A stretch of 64,000 nt of DNA from Oscillatoria nigro-viridis PCC 7112 (lineage in GTDB: Bacteria; Cyanobacteriota; Cyanobacteriia; Cyanobacteriales; Microcoleaceae): the NCBI RefSeq assembly GCF_000317475.1, contig NC_019729.1, positions 3,796,501 to 3,860,500 of the forward strand, read 5' to 3'. The position numbers were made by a program, and so were the translations under genes. Below the pieces are notes generated by a model. It was given only the letters and a program-made list of their open reading frames with translations, did not search any database and was not told the origin of the DNA. Below are positions 15,987 through 24,313 of the stretch, in pieces; the stretch's first letter is position 1, and each line of letters begins with the position of its first letter.

Positions 15987-17186
15987 TTACACAATTTCGC
16001 CGTCTAATTCACCGAATTCGATTTTAGTTCCCAAGGCTAAAGTTAAGGTACTTTCAGGTTCTACCATTTTTATATCGCCTTGAATGTCTGTAGCCCACCA
16101 AGCGCGATCGCACAAATTGGTCAATCCTAACGAAAGCTCGTTTCTCGATCGAGAAGTGACTATAGCTACAAGACCGTTAGATGCTGCGGCTGTTAAACTC
16201 GGTATGTCAGAGGTGAATAGTTGAGTTCCCGCACTCAGAGGAATAACCCGACTTCCTAATTTCAGAGAAAATTGGCTGCTGGTAAAAGAATTTACTGCGG
16301 GCCGATCTGATATAAAGGTAGGCTGAATATTTGTCGGTGTTGGAGCTGGCCAGTCAGAGTTTCCTACTGTAATTGTACAGTTGCCGATTTTCTTTTGGTC
16401 GCCCGATCGCAAATAACTAACCGCTCCGCTATCAACATTCTCGCAAACAATTTGACCTGCTTCCAATTGAAACCGCATGGCCAAGGGCGAAACATTAGGA
16501 ATGCAGATAATAGACAAATTTTCATCGCTACCAAAAGTTATCGGTTCCGAACCTAGAGTGAGAGTGCGATTTGCTCCGGTATCGTAACTAATTACCAGCC
16601 AAGCTTTGTTAAACAAAGTTTCGGCTACAACCAACATGATTCCAATCCAAAAACCGATCGCAGCACAGCCAGCTAAACGGCCCGCCGTACCGGATAAATT
16701 GTAAGCAAACAGAATAAACAAACAGCCACCCAAAACTCCTCCTACACCACCGCCTCCCGTGCCGCGAAGCGCTCCCAAATTAGGAATCCGCTGTGCAAGT
16801 CCAAGTCCTAACAAACTGCCAGCTATTCCCCAGCAAATTACTCGCAATAATTCGTTGTTTCCGTCGCCAATTCCGCTGTAAATACCTTCGGCGATCGCCC
16901 CAGAAATTGCTCCTGCTATTAAACCAAACAATCCGCCATTTTTTAAAGCCTGTTTAATTTGAGGCTTGCCTTTGATATAGTAATAATAGCCGAACATGAT
17001 AGCAGTAGCAATGCCACCGCCTACCAATCCAAACCAGCGACCTGTAGACAATACACTGTCAACAAAAGATTCCGAAGGGAGTCGCTGCATGAAAGGTTCG
17101 GTGATTAGATTGCCGACGAAACCGCCGACAGCACCGCTAATCCCAAACTGCAAAGCTTTTTTAAGGGCTGATAGATTTCTTTTCAC
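15987..17186 (-). CDS. Multi-pass membrane protein with FHA-like C-terminal domain, function unknown
   Basis: 399 residues. The first ~200 hold several Gly/Ala-rich transmembrane segments (GISGAVGGFVGNLI, LVGGGIATAIMFGYYYYI, GLFGLIAGAISGAIAEG, IAGSLLGLGLAQRI, GGVGGVLGGCLFILFAY, IGFWIGIMLVVAETLF). The cytoplasmic part has a pattern reminiscent of an FHA or FHA-like domain (LTLGSEPITFGSDENLSI, then MRFQLEAGQIVCENV, KIGNCTITVG), followed by a second beta-rich module. Assignment as FHA-like is inference; if right it would bind phosphothreonine partners. It is isolated between repeats. Confidence 0.65.
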   Translation of the reverse strand: MKRNLSALKKALQFGISGAVGGFVGNLITEPFMQRLPSESFVDSVLSTGRWFGLVGGGIATAIMFGYYYYIKGKPQIKQALKNGGLFGLIAGAISGAIAEGIYSGIGDGNNELLRVICWGIAGSLLGLGLAQRIPNLGALRGTGGGGVGGVLGGCLFILFAYNLSGTAGRLAGCAAIGFWIGIMLVVAETLFNKAWLVISYDTGANRTLTLGSEPITFGSDENLSIICIPNVSPLAMRFQLEAGQIVCENVDSGAVSYLRSGDQKKIGNCTITVGNSDWPAPTPTNIQPTFISDRPAVNSFTSSQFSLKLGSRVIPLSAGTQLFTSDIPSLTAAASNGLVAIVTSRSRNELSLGLTNLCDRAWWATDIQGDIKMVEPESTLTLALGTKIEFGELDGEIV

Positions 17187-17274
17187 GGCGCACCAGATTA
17201 AAAGTTAGTGTCAAATCTAGCTACAAGCTCGAAAGTCACGATTTCCGACGATCTGATATCTGGCAATATTATCA

Positions 17275-17335
17275 AGAACAGGCTTTCGGGTCTGTTCCAC
17301 AAACACAAAGAGTGAGTTTTTTTTTGGGGAGTAGG
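17275..17335. repeat. Dispersed repeat family B, degenerate copy
   Basis: AGAACAGGCTTTCGGGTCTGTTCCACAAACACAAAGAGTGAG matches the palindrome-plus-tail layout of the 67-bp array units with small insertions. Confidence 0.6.
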
Positions 17336-17355
17336 GTTTGGCAGGAGCCAAGGAG

Positions 17356-17546
17356 TGTCAACTTAAGCTTTTAGTCCGCCAGTCCTCCCACCCGGCAGTC
17401 CGCCAGGGAATGAATTCCACGGGGCTTATAGCTAAAGTCCTCGCTTCCGAGGACTGAATAATTCATTAGTCCTCTTTTAGAGGACTTTCGCTTTGAGGCA
17501 GGGGTTTCAACCCCTGACGGACTATCGGTTTTACCTTAAGTTGACA
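17356..17546. repeat. Dispersed repeat family A, copy 2, with perfect 12-bp terminal inverted repeats
   Basis: A 191-bp element bounded by TGTCAACTTAAG (17356-17367) and its exact reverse complement CTTAAGTTGACA (17535-17546). The interior shares the hairpin blocks of copies 1 and 3. With non-coding interior and inverted ends it looks like a MITE-type element; no target-site duplication is obvious. Confidence 0.8.
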
Positions 17547-18242
17547 AGCCTTGGGCAAGAGATCCCGCCCGTCCCAGACTTATTGAGAATGGTGCAAGAT
17601 GTGAGACGATCGCACCTCTCCCCGCCTCTTTCCCGCCTGTCTCCCCCCATCTCCCTTCGCTCTTTCTCAGGGCCAAGCCTCTGAACCTCGCGCCCTCGCC
17701 CGCAACCAATCCCCCTCAATGCTTTATCGCCTGTAACCCTTGCAGCGAGAAAATTATAGCCACTTTTTAATCGGTGAAATTTTAACGCTGAACGCCCTAG
17801 TGAGGGCCCAAATATGAAAAGGAATGTTACAAACTATTACAGTAACACTCAGAATGTGAACATAATGCCTCAAAATACTTGCGAGAGGTAGTTGTGTCAG
17901 AGAAGCAATATCCTTACTAACTGCCCGACAGTCACTCGATCGCCACTTAGTGGCCTGCTGCAATCTAAATCAAAAATTAAAGATCGCATCAGTCATTTGT
18001 GGTATTCTAAGCGACAGGCTTAGTGCGGGCACTCACAAGCGCACCGGCGTGAAGAACCAGCGCCGTCAAACATCGAATGTCGCCTCCCGCCCACAACTTT
18101 AACAGTTGCTGGCTGTGGAAAGTTCGGCCTTCCCTGTCAAAGCTCCTGCCTGAGCATGAAAGGTACGGGATGCAAGCGCCCACCGTCGCTCGTTCAGCGC
18201 GGAGCAGTTCGTATAGCAAAATATCCAGCGGGTACACACAAG
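17547..18242. promoter_or_regulatory. Long upstream region and structured leader of apcABC
   Basis: About 700 bp without a gene. The distal part is pyrimidine-rich repeat DNA. TGTTAC-N11-GTAACA, an inverted repeat at about 17825-17847, resembles a regulator site. The last ~240 bp before apcA are GC-rich with several hairpins (CTAAGC..GCTTAG at about 18007-18023; CCACAACT...AGTTG..GTGG near 18090-18120). A TATTCT hexamer at about 18002 could be a -10 box, giving a ~230-nt leader. Long leaders before apcA are known in cyanobacteria; the exact start here is inference. Confidence 0.45.
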
Positions 18243-18728
18243 ATGAGTATCGTCACCAAATCAATCGTCAACGCAGACGCCGAAGCTCGCTACTTGAGCC
18301 CAGGTGAATTAGATCGGATCAAGAGCTTTGTCACCTCTGGTGAACGCCGCGTCCGCATCGCCCAAATTTTGAGCGAATCCCGCGAACGCATCGTCAAGGC
18401 AGCAGGCGACCAACTTTTCCAAAAGCGCCCTGATGTTGTTTCTCCCGGCGGCAACGCTTACGGCGAAGAAATGACCGCAACTTGCTTGCGCGACCTCGAC
18501 TACTACCTGCGTTTGATCACCTACGGAATCGTAGCTGGCGACATTACTCCGATCGAAGAAATCGGTATCGTCGGCGTCCGCGAAATGTACAAATCTCTCG
18601 GCACCCCGATTGAAGCCGTCGCCGAAGGCGTTCGCGCTATGAAAAGTGCAGCAAGTTCGCTGCTGTCTGGAGAAGATGCTTCCGAAGCTTCCTCTTACTT
18701 CGACTACGTTATCGGTGCGATGCAGTAA
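18243..18728 (+). CDS. apcA: Allophycocyanin alpha subunit
   Basis: 161 residues, exact family length. The ATG opens [27 protein letters not shown]; the bilin-attachment cysteine is Cys81 in [14 protein letters not shown], which binds phycocyanobilin. The protein pairs with ApcB as the alpha/beta monomer of the phycobilisome core, passing energy from phycocyanin towards photosystem II. An upstream in-frame GTG-like extension exists but is not part of the family. First gene of apcABC. Confidence 0.98.
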   Translation: MSIVTKSIVNADAEARYLSPGELDRIKSFVTSGERRVRIAQILSESRERIVKAAGDQLFQKRPDVVSPGGNAYGEEMTATCLRDLDYYLRLITYGIVAGDITPIEEIGIVGVREMYKSLGTPIEAVAEGVRAMKSAASSLLSGEDASEASSYFDYVIGAMQ

Positions 18729-18904
18729 GGAATTTCGATTTTAGGTTTTCGATTTTAGATTGAAAAAAAGGGCCTTACTGCTAACAAGCTAAAAGCTTTT
18801 GCAGATAAAGGGTCACTTAAAAATCTCAAATCCCAAATCCCAAATTCCAAATTCTAGCTCCAAAATTGGACTGACTCAGCCACTTTCAAGGAAACAAGAC
18901 AACC

Positions 18905-19390
18905 ATGCAAGACGCAATTACCGCCGTTATCAATTCCTCTGACGTTCAAGGTAAGTACCTCGACATCAGCGCTCTAGACAAGCTCAAGAACTACTTCGCT
19001 TCTGGCGAACTGCGCGTCCGTGCAGCTACCTCCATCAGCGCTAATGCAGCCACAATCGTCAAAGAAGCAGTTGCTAAGTCTCTGTTGTACTCTGATGTAA
19101 CTCGTCCCGGCGGCAATATGTACACCACTCGTCGTTATGCAGCTTGCATCCGCGACTTGGACTACTACCTCCGCTATGCCACCTACGCTATGCTAGCTGG
19201 CGACCCTTCCATCCTCGATGAGCGCGTGCTCAACGGTTTGAAAGAAACCTACAACTCCTTGGGCGTGCCCATCGGTTCTACCGTACAAGCAATCCAAGCA
19301 ATGAAAGAAGTCACCGCCGGTTTGGTCGGTTCTGACGCTGGTAAAGAAATGGGCGTCTATTTCGACTACATCTGCTCTGGCTTGAGCTAA
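18905..19390 (+). CDS. apcB: Allophycocyanin beta subunit
   Basis: 161 residues. It starts [20 protein letters not shown]. The chromophore cysteine is Cys81 in [15 protein letters not shown] and the conserved Asn71 ([10 protein letters not shown]), methylated in this family, is present. It forms the core trimers with ApcA. The 176-bp gap after apcA contains TTTTAG-type repeats but no strong terminator. An AAGGAA site precedes the ATG. Confidence 0.98.
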   Translation: MQDAITAVINSSDVQGKYLDISALDKLKNYFASGELRVRAATSISANAATIVKEAVAKSLLYSDVTRPGGNMYTTRRYAACIRDLDYYLRYATYAMLAGDPSILDERVLNGLKETYNSLGVPIGSTVQAIQAMKEVTAGLVGSDAGKEMGVYFDYICSGLS

Positions 19391-19658
19391 GACTCAGGAA
19401 GAAGGAAGAAGGAAGAAGGAAGAAGAAGGAAGAAAGAAAAATATTTATTTCTTGCCTCTTTTAACTTTTAACTTTGGACTTGTTACCTTTGGCTTTGAAA
19501 AGAGGTCAGGGAAGTTGAGAGTGATTGCTAGACCGTCAAAGGCTTGTCGAGAAAGCCCGATGAGTTTTAACGAGCTAGTTTTGACTCCTAACTCCCTGCC
19601 TTCAATCTTTAAAAAATCCATCTAATAATCTGTAAACCTACTCAGGAGTTAGTTTCCC

Positions 19659-19862
19659 ATGAGAATGTTTAAGGTGACTGCTTGCGTCCCCAGTCAAACT
19701 CGCATCCGCACTCAGCGCGAATTGCAAAATACCTATTTTACTAAGCTTGTTCCTTACGACAACTGGTTCCGGGAACAGCAAAGAATTATGAAAATGGGCG
19801 GCAGAATTATTAAAGTGCAACTGGCTACCGGTAAGCCCGGAGCTAATACGGGTCTGCTTTAA
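19659..19862 (+). CDS. apcC: Phycobilisome core linker, 7.8-kDa
   Basis: 67 residues, usual ApcC size. It has the CpcD-like linker fold: MRMFKVTACVPSQTRIRTQRELQNTYFTKLV, YDNWFREQQRIMKMGG, IIKVQLATG. It caps allophycocyanin trimers in the core cylinder. It follows apcB by 268 bp, which include a GGAAGAA microsatellite near 19399-19437; it may be partly under separate control. A strong terminator follows. Confidence 0.97.
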   Translation: MRMFKVTACVPSQTRIRTQRELQNTYFTKLVPYDNWFREQQRIMKMGGRIIKVQLATGKPGANTGLL

Positions 19863-19889
19863 GAGCCAAAGCTGGATTAGTAGAGGGGT

Positions 19890-19915
19890 AAGAGGTCGCG
19901 ATGACCTCTTTTTTG
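19890..19915 (+). terminator. Rho-independent terminator of apcABC
   Basis: AAGAGGTC-GCGAT-GACCTCTT stem-loop directly followed by TTTTT, 28 bp after the apcC stop. Confidence 0.9.
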
Positions 19916-19979
19916 TTTGTTATAGTTATGGCAGAAGGAATAATGTCCAGCGTTGTTAATCTAATGATTGACAAATATT

Positions 19980-20402
19980 TCAATAAGCAGAAAGTATAAC
20001 TGCGATTATCGCTAACAAAACAGCAAGCATTTGCGGTAAAGTAATAGCTTCTTTCAAGAATAAAGCCGACAACACTATGGTAATCAGCGGATAGATAGAC
20101 GTAACACTCACTACATTGGCAACTTCACCTTTACCAAGGGCAATAAAAAATACTAATGATGCCACAGTGCCGCAAACGCCAACTAATACGGCAAACAAAA
20201 TTCCCCTCACATCTCCCTCAAAACTAAAACTATTAGTTTGGACAAGGATAAATAAAGTCATTAAAATAGCGCCAATTGCTTCATAAACAAAAGCAGTTTG
20301 GTAGTCAATATATTTAGTTGCTAAATTGCCGAAAAATCCCCACAAACCGTATAATAGCGAACAGATTAATGCGTAAATTAACCAATCTGGTACTTTAGCC
20401 AT
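19980..20402 (-). CDS. EamA/DMT-family membrane protein, single-domain
   Basis: 140 residues with about five transmembrane helices in one EamA unit: LIYALICSLLYGLWGFFGNLATKYID, AFVYEAIGAILMTLFILV, LFAVLVGVCGTVASLVFFIALGKGE, SVTSIYPLITIVLSALFLKEAI, MLAVLLAIIAVILSAY. Single-unit members work as dimers in metabolite or drug export; the substrate is unknown. It lies on the minus strand, convergent with apcC and divergent from ftsW, 36 bp from its start. Confidence 0.85.
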   Translation of the reverse strand: MAKVPDWLIYALICSLLYGLWGFFGNLATKYIDYQTAFVYEAIGAILMTLFILVQTNSFSFEGDVRGILFAVLVGVCGTVASLVFFIALGKGEVANVVSVTSIYPLITIVLSALFLKEAITLPQMLAVLLAIIAVILSAY

Positions 20403-20438
20403 CTTTGTTAGAGTTTATTGAGATCATTCTAAAATACT

Positions 20439-21659
20439 ATGGCTAATGACATTCGACGCTTGATTCCCTTTTTTGACCCCAGCGCGTCTCAATGGGCCGC
20501 TGAGGCCCGGTGGCTGAGGTGGCTGACTTTTCTGTGGCTGTTTGTCGGGCTGACAGCATTGTTTTCGGCTTCCTATCCCATTGCAAATTATGAATTTGGA
20601 GACGGGCTTTATTATTTTAAACGACAGCTAATCGCAGTGGCGATCGGGCTGGCCGGCTTTAACTTGATGGTGTACTCCCCACTGCGCTACATCATGAAAA
20701 CATCTCAGTTAGGCGTTTTATTGCTGCTGGGATTGCTCTGGTTGACCTTAGTTCCGGGAGTGGGAACCAGCATCAACGGGGCGACTCGCTGGATATCTCT
20801 GGGCCCGGTTCCGATTATTCAACCTTCTGAGTTGATCAAGCCGTTTTTCATTCTCCAAAGCGCCCGCATTTTCGGCAACTGGCCCCGGTTGACGAATAAA
20901 GTTCGCTTTACTTGGCTCTTAATTTTCGGTGCAATGCTGTTGGGAATTTTGTTGCAGCCGAATTTAAGTACCACGGCTTTGTGCGGGATGACTTTGTGGT
21001 TGGTGGCTTTGGCGGCGGGCTTGCCTTACTTGCAGTTGGGCGCCACGGCTATGGGGGGAATGCTGTTGGCGGTTTTAAGTATTAGTTTGAGGGAATACCA
21101 GCGCCGCCGGATTATGTCTTTCCTCAATCCTTGGGCAGATCCGATGCAAGACGGCTATCAGTTGATTCAAAGTCTGCTGGCTGTCGGTTCTGGGGGCATT
21201 TGGGGTGTGGGTTTGGGGATGTCGCAGCAAAAATTATTTTATTTGCCGATTCAGTACAGCGATTTTATTTTTGCTGTGTTTGCTGAGGAGTTTGGTTTGG
21301 TGGGAGGTTTCTCGCTGTTGCTGATGTTGGCGACTTACGCTACTGTCGCTTTGAGGGTGGCGACGCGGGCCCGGAATATTGAGTCTCAGTTGGTGGCGAT
21401 TGGGGTGATGGTGGTGATGGTGGGACAGTCGCTGCTGAATATTGGGGTAGCGACGGGGGTTTTGCCGACTACGGGTTTGCCGCTGCCGTTTTTTAGTTAC
21501 GGGGGCTCGTCGATGTTGGCGAGTTTCTTGTTGTCGGGGTTGCTGATTCGGGTGGCGAGGGAGAGTTCTGAGGCTGATGTGGTTTCTTTGGATGGACGCA
21601 GGGAGAAGCCGGGAAAGCCGAAGTTGCGATCGAACAACGGCACTGCACAAACCGAATAA
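20439..21659 (+). CDS. ftsW: FtsW/RodA/SpoVE-family septal glycosyltransferase
   Basis: 406 residues with about ten transmembrane helices. SEDS-family motifs: GATRWISLGPVPIIQPSEL (the catalytic-loop region), MQDGYQLIQSLLAVGSGGIWGVGLG, FIFAVFAEEFGLVGG, GLPLPFFSYGGSSML. The last is the family signature. SEDS proteins polymerise lipid II glycan with a partner class B PBP. I call it FtsW rather than RodA from overall likeness; a second SEDS gene elsewhere would settle this. It is monocistronic, followed by an inverted repeat. Confidence 0.88.
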   Translation: MANDIRRLIPFFDPSASQWAAEARWLRWLTFLWLFVGLTALFSASYPIANYEFGDGLYYFKRQLIAVAIGLAGFNLMVYSPLRYIMKTSQLGVLLLLGLLWLTLVPGVGTSINGATRWISLGPVPIIQPSELIKPFFILQSARIFGNWPRLTNKVRFTWLLIFGAMLLGILLQPNLSTTALCGMTLWLVALAAGLPYLQLGATAMGGMLLAVLSISLREYQRRRIMSFLNPWADPMQDGYQLIQSLLAVGSGGIWGVGLGMSQQKLFYLPIQYSDFIFAVFAEEFGLVGGFSLLLMLATYATVALRVATRARNIESQLVAIGVMVVMVGQSLLNIGVATGVLPTTGLPLPFFSYGGSSMLASFLLSGLLIRVARESSEADVVSLDGRREKPGKPKLRSNNGTAQTE

Positions 21660-21694
21660 TTTGTCAAGTTATTTCCTCAACTCGCGGATAACTA

Positions 21695-21760
21695 GAAACC
21701 GGGTTTTTTAACCGCAATATTTGCTTAAAACCTTCAATAAGAGTCAAAAAACCCGGTTTC
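21695..21760. terminator. Perfect 15-bp inverted repeat after ftsW
   Basis: GAAACCGGGTTTTTT (21695-21709) and AAAAAACCCGGTTTC (21746-21760) with a 36-base loop. A related, less perfect pair lies near 32922-32982, so this is a recurring element that may double as terminator. Confidence 0.55.
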
Positions 21761-21796
21761 TTTATCTTCGGCTGCGGTATCATTCCGAGCGATCGA

Positions 21797-21913
21797 CTAT
21801 TTCCGCCCGTCACCCTTATTTGGCGGTTCTTCTTGTTGTTGTTGAGGTTTAGCTGTGATGTCCGTTAATTCTTTTTTGTCTGTTTGCGGTGTTTCTTGGG
21901 TTGAGTTAGCCAT
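21797..21913 (-). CDS. Possible 38-residue Gln/Glu-rich small protein
   Basis: ATG at 21911-21913 with TAGGACT ahead (AGGA 9-10 bases upstream), then 38 codons: MANSTQETPQTDKKELTDIT, AKPQQQQEEPPNKGDGRK, TAG. It is hydrophilic and probably disordered. Clean start, ribosome site and biased composition support a real small gene; I do not recognise the family. It lies between convergent ftsW and the Crp-type regulator. Confidence 0.45.
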   Translation of the reverse strand: MANSTQETPQTDKKELTDITAKPQQQQEEPPNKGDGRK

Positions 21914-22092
21914 TGAGTTTAGTCCTAAATAGATGCACCGCTTAATTATATCTTTTCCAACTGCAAAGGTATGGCCCTAGATAGGAAGAGGAGGAGCCAG
22001 ACAAACAAATCTCATGCACTGAGATTTGATAGCTAATACTGGAAGACTTTATGTAGATGCAAAAAAAGTGTAGATGCAAGTTGCTGTCGGTT

Positions 22093-22746
22093 CTAAACTG
22101 CTTGAGGGTTGCAGCCAAACAAATCAGAGGATGGGGCAAAAGCATCTTTGTTAAGAATTAAATGCCGATCGCCATCTCGACCGATCAACCCTTGCTGCTG
22201 CAATTTTCCCAGCATTCGCGTTACTGTTACCCGCGTCGTGCAAATCGCATTAGCAATATCTTGATGTGTCAAGCGGATATTCAAACGAGTGCCCTCAACC
22301 ACAGGCTGGCCGAAATCCTGTTGCAATAATAGCAGAAGCTGATACAAACGGTCATCTACTCGCCGCTGTCCGGCGATCGCTAAAATTGCTTCCATTTGCC
22401 GCAGCCGCCTTACCATTTGAGGCAGCAACTCGTGAGCTAATTGAGGAGAAGCTTCGATTTCCACCATAGAATACCACATCAAATAAATATCTGATGTCGC
22501 CGTAGCTCGGTAAGTCTGCAAGCTTGTCAACCACAAACCGAAGCACATCGAAGGCCCAACCCAACCCAAAAGTCCTTCTTCCCCGTTTGGATAAAGCGTA
22601 CTCAGTTGTGCTAAACCTTGACAGACTCGCCAAAGGCCATGCGACATCATAGGAATGGTTTCGCCCTTGGCATAAAAATGCAAGTTGCGAGTCGCTCCTG
22701 TGTTATGCTGGATTTCCGCTAAAAGTGCTTTGGATGTTGGTGGCAT
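22093..22746 (-). CDS. Crp/Fnr-family transcriptional regulator
   Basis: 217 residues. An N-terminal cyclic-nucleotide-binding-like beta-roll (LHFYAKGETIPM..., FGLWLTSLQTYRATATSDIYLMWYS) leads to a dimerisation helix (LLPQMVRRLRQMEAILAIAGQRRVDDRLYQLLLLL) and a C-terminal winged helix with LTHQDIANAICTTRVTVTRMLGKLQQQGLI. This recognition helix (TTRVTVTR) is close to that of NtcA and other Crp/Fnr members, so a TGT/GTA-type palindrome is the likely target. The beta-roll lacks the obvious cAMP pocket signature. Target genes unknown. Confidence 0.88.
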   Translation of the reverse strand: MPPTSKALLAEIQHNTGATRNLHFYAKGETIPMMSHGLWRVCQGLAQLSTLYPNGEEGLLGWVGPSMCFGLWLTSLQTYRATATSDIYLMWYSMVEIEASPQLAHELLPQMVRRLRQMEAILAIAGQRRVDDRLYQLLLLLQQDFGQPVVEGTRLNIRLTHQDIANAICTTRVTVTRMLGKLQQQGLIGRDGDRHLILNKDAFAPSSDLFGCNPQAV

Positions 22747-23167
22747 ATCCGTTATTTCCAGCTAAAAAAGATTTGTCTGAGACCTACGCCTCTCACTCTA
22801 GACGACAAAGGTAAAGGTTTGGTAATCGTCTGGTTAGCGGCAAGATAAGCTTTAGTCATTAGTTGTTAGTTGTAAGTTGTTAGTCATTAGTTGTTATTTA
22901 TAAAATGACTGAGAACACGGGTAATTGTGGAAAATAAATTCACTCGTTATTCCGGGAATCGTAAATAAATATTTAAGTGGAAGAATGAATCCGAATATTT
23001 GTTAATAAAACGTTGGTTGAGCAAGGTTTTGCAGAAAACAGAGGCGAGTTCTGAAGTTCGATCGCACATCCAGGCCCGCTGAGTCAACTGCTGCTCTCTG
23101 CTGCCACAACCTTCAAGAACTTATAAAATAGTTCAAGAAGGTATCAAAAGACAAAGTAAGGTTTTTC
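22747..23167. other. Divergent intergenic region
   Basis: 421 bp between the Crp-type regulator and hslO. It holds TTAGTTGTTAGTCATTAG-type short repeats near 22856-22900 and AT-rich DNA; no gene or recognised RNA was seen. Confidence 0.5.
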
Positions 23168-24067
23168 ATGGCCGATCAATTAATTCGCGCTACAGCCGCA
23201 GAGGGCGGAATTCGCGCTGTAGGCGTCATTTCCACCCGCCTCACCGAAGAAGCAAGACAGCGGCACAAGCTCTCCTACGTGGCTACAGCGGCCCTCGGCC
23301 GCACGATGTCGGCGGGGCTGTTACTCGCCTCCAGCATGAAGCGGCCCGAATCGAGAGTCAACATTCGCATCAAAGGAGATGGGCCGCTGGGCGGGCTTCT
23401 GATTGATGCGGGACTTGATGGAACAGTTCGAGGTTATGTGGAGAATCCCGAAGTGGAACTGCCGCCCAATGCTAAAGGCAAACTCGATGTCGGCGGGGCA
23501 ATAGGTGACGGTTATTTGTACGTGGTGCGGGACGTTGGATATGGCTTCCCTTATTCCAGTACGGTAGAATTGGTTTCCGGCGAAATTGGCGACGATCTGA
23601 CTCACTATTTGGCAACCTCGGAGCAAACGCCTTCGGCTCTGGTTTTGGGGGTGTTTGTGGGGGCGGGCGGGGTAGAAGCGTCTGGAGGTGTGCTGTTGCA
23701 GGTTCTGCCGAAGGCGGCAACGGACGAAAAATTGGTGCAAACTTTAGAATCTAGAGTTGCTGCACTGTCGGGCTTTACGCCGCTGCTGCGCTCGGGCCAA
23801 ACGCTGCACCAGATCCTCGAAGAGTTATTGGGAGATATGGGTCTGGAAATTTTCCCGGAAACTCAGATGGTGCGCTTTGACTGCGGCTGTTCGTTCGATC
23901 GAGTTTTGGGAGCTCTGAAAATGTTGGGCGAAGCCGAACTCCAAGACATGATTGAAAAAGATGGGGGGGCTGAGGCTACGTGCCATTTCTGCAACGAGGT
24001 TTACAAAGCTAATAGCGACCAACTTGCCGAACTCATCGGCGATTTGCGATCGAACTCCGGTTCTTGA
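23168..24067 (+). CDS. hslO: Hsp33 redox-regulated chaperonin
   Basis: 299 residues. The N-terminal domain is typical (MADQLIRATAAEGGIRAVGVISTRLTEEAR, GRTMSAGLLLASSMK, IKGDGPLGGLLIDA). The C-terminal zinc switch has CxC (FDCGCSFDR) and CxxC (TCHFCNEVY); oxidation of these four cysteines activates holdase function under oxidative stress. Cytosolic. Single gene; an 18-bp inverted repeat follows its stop codon. Confidence 0.96.
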   Translation: MADQLIRATAAEGGIRAVGVISTRLTEEARQRHKLSYVATAALGRTMSAGLLLASSMKRPESRVNIRIKGDGPLGGLLIDAGLDGTVRGYVENPEVELPPNAKGKLDVGGAIGDGYLYVVRDVGYGFPYSSTVELVSGEIGDDLTHYLATSEQTPSALVLGVFVGAGGVEASGGVLLQVLPKAATDEKLVQTLESRVAALSGFTPLLRSGQTLHQILEELLGDMGLEIFPETQMVRFDCGCSFDRVLGALKMLGEAELQDMIEKDGGAEATCHFCNEVYKANSDQLAELIGDLRSNSGS

Positions 24068-24072
24068 GATAA

Positions 24073-24142
24073 TAATTGGTAATTGGCAATCAGGAGTGCG
24101 AGTTGGGGATAAAGGCCTTGACCAATTGCCAATTACCAATTA
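24073..24142. repeat. Perfect 18-bp inverted repeat (AATTACC/GGTAATT type) after hslO
   Basis: TAATTGGTAATTGGCAAT (24073-24090) is exactly complementary to 24125-24142, with a 34-base loop. This AATTACCAATT palindrome type also appears, degenerate, near 40140-40170 and 61155-61175. It could serve as a transcription end for hslO. Confidence 0.7.
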
Positions 24143-24313
24143 TCAATTACCTAATCACAAAATTTTGATTTTGGCGGTTTGGCGATCGGCTCTTGCACTC
24201 TGGGGCCGACGGGAGTATGTAAAAGTGATGAATACATTTTATAGAGCAGTTGATAGCAGCGCTCGCAGTTTTTAAATAACTAACGCTGGCTGGTTGCTGT
24301 TTGTGGTGAGGAT

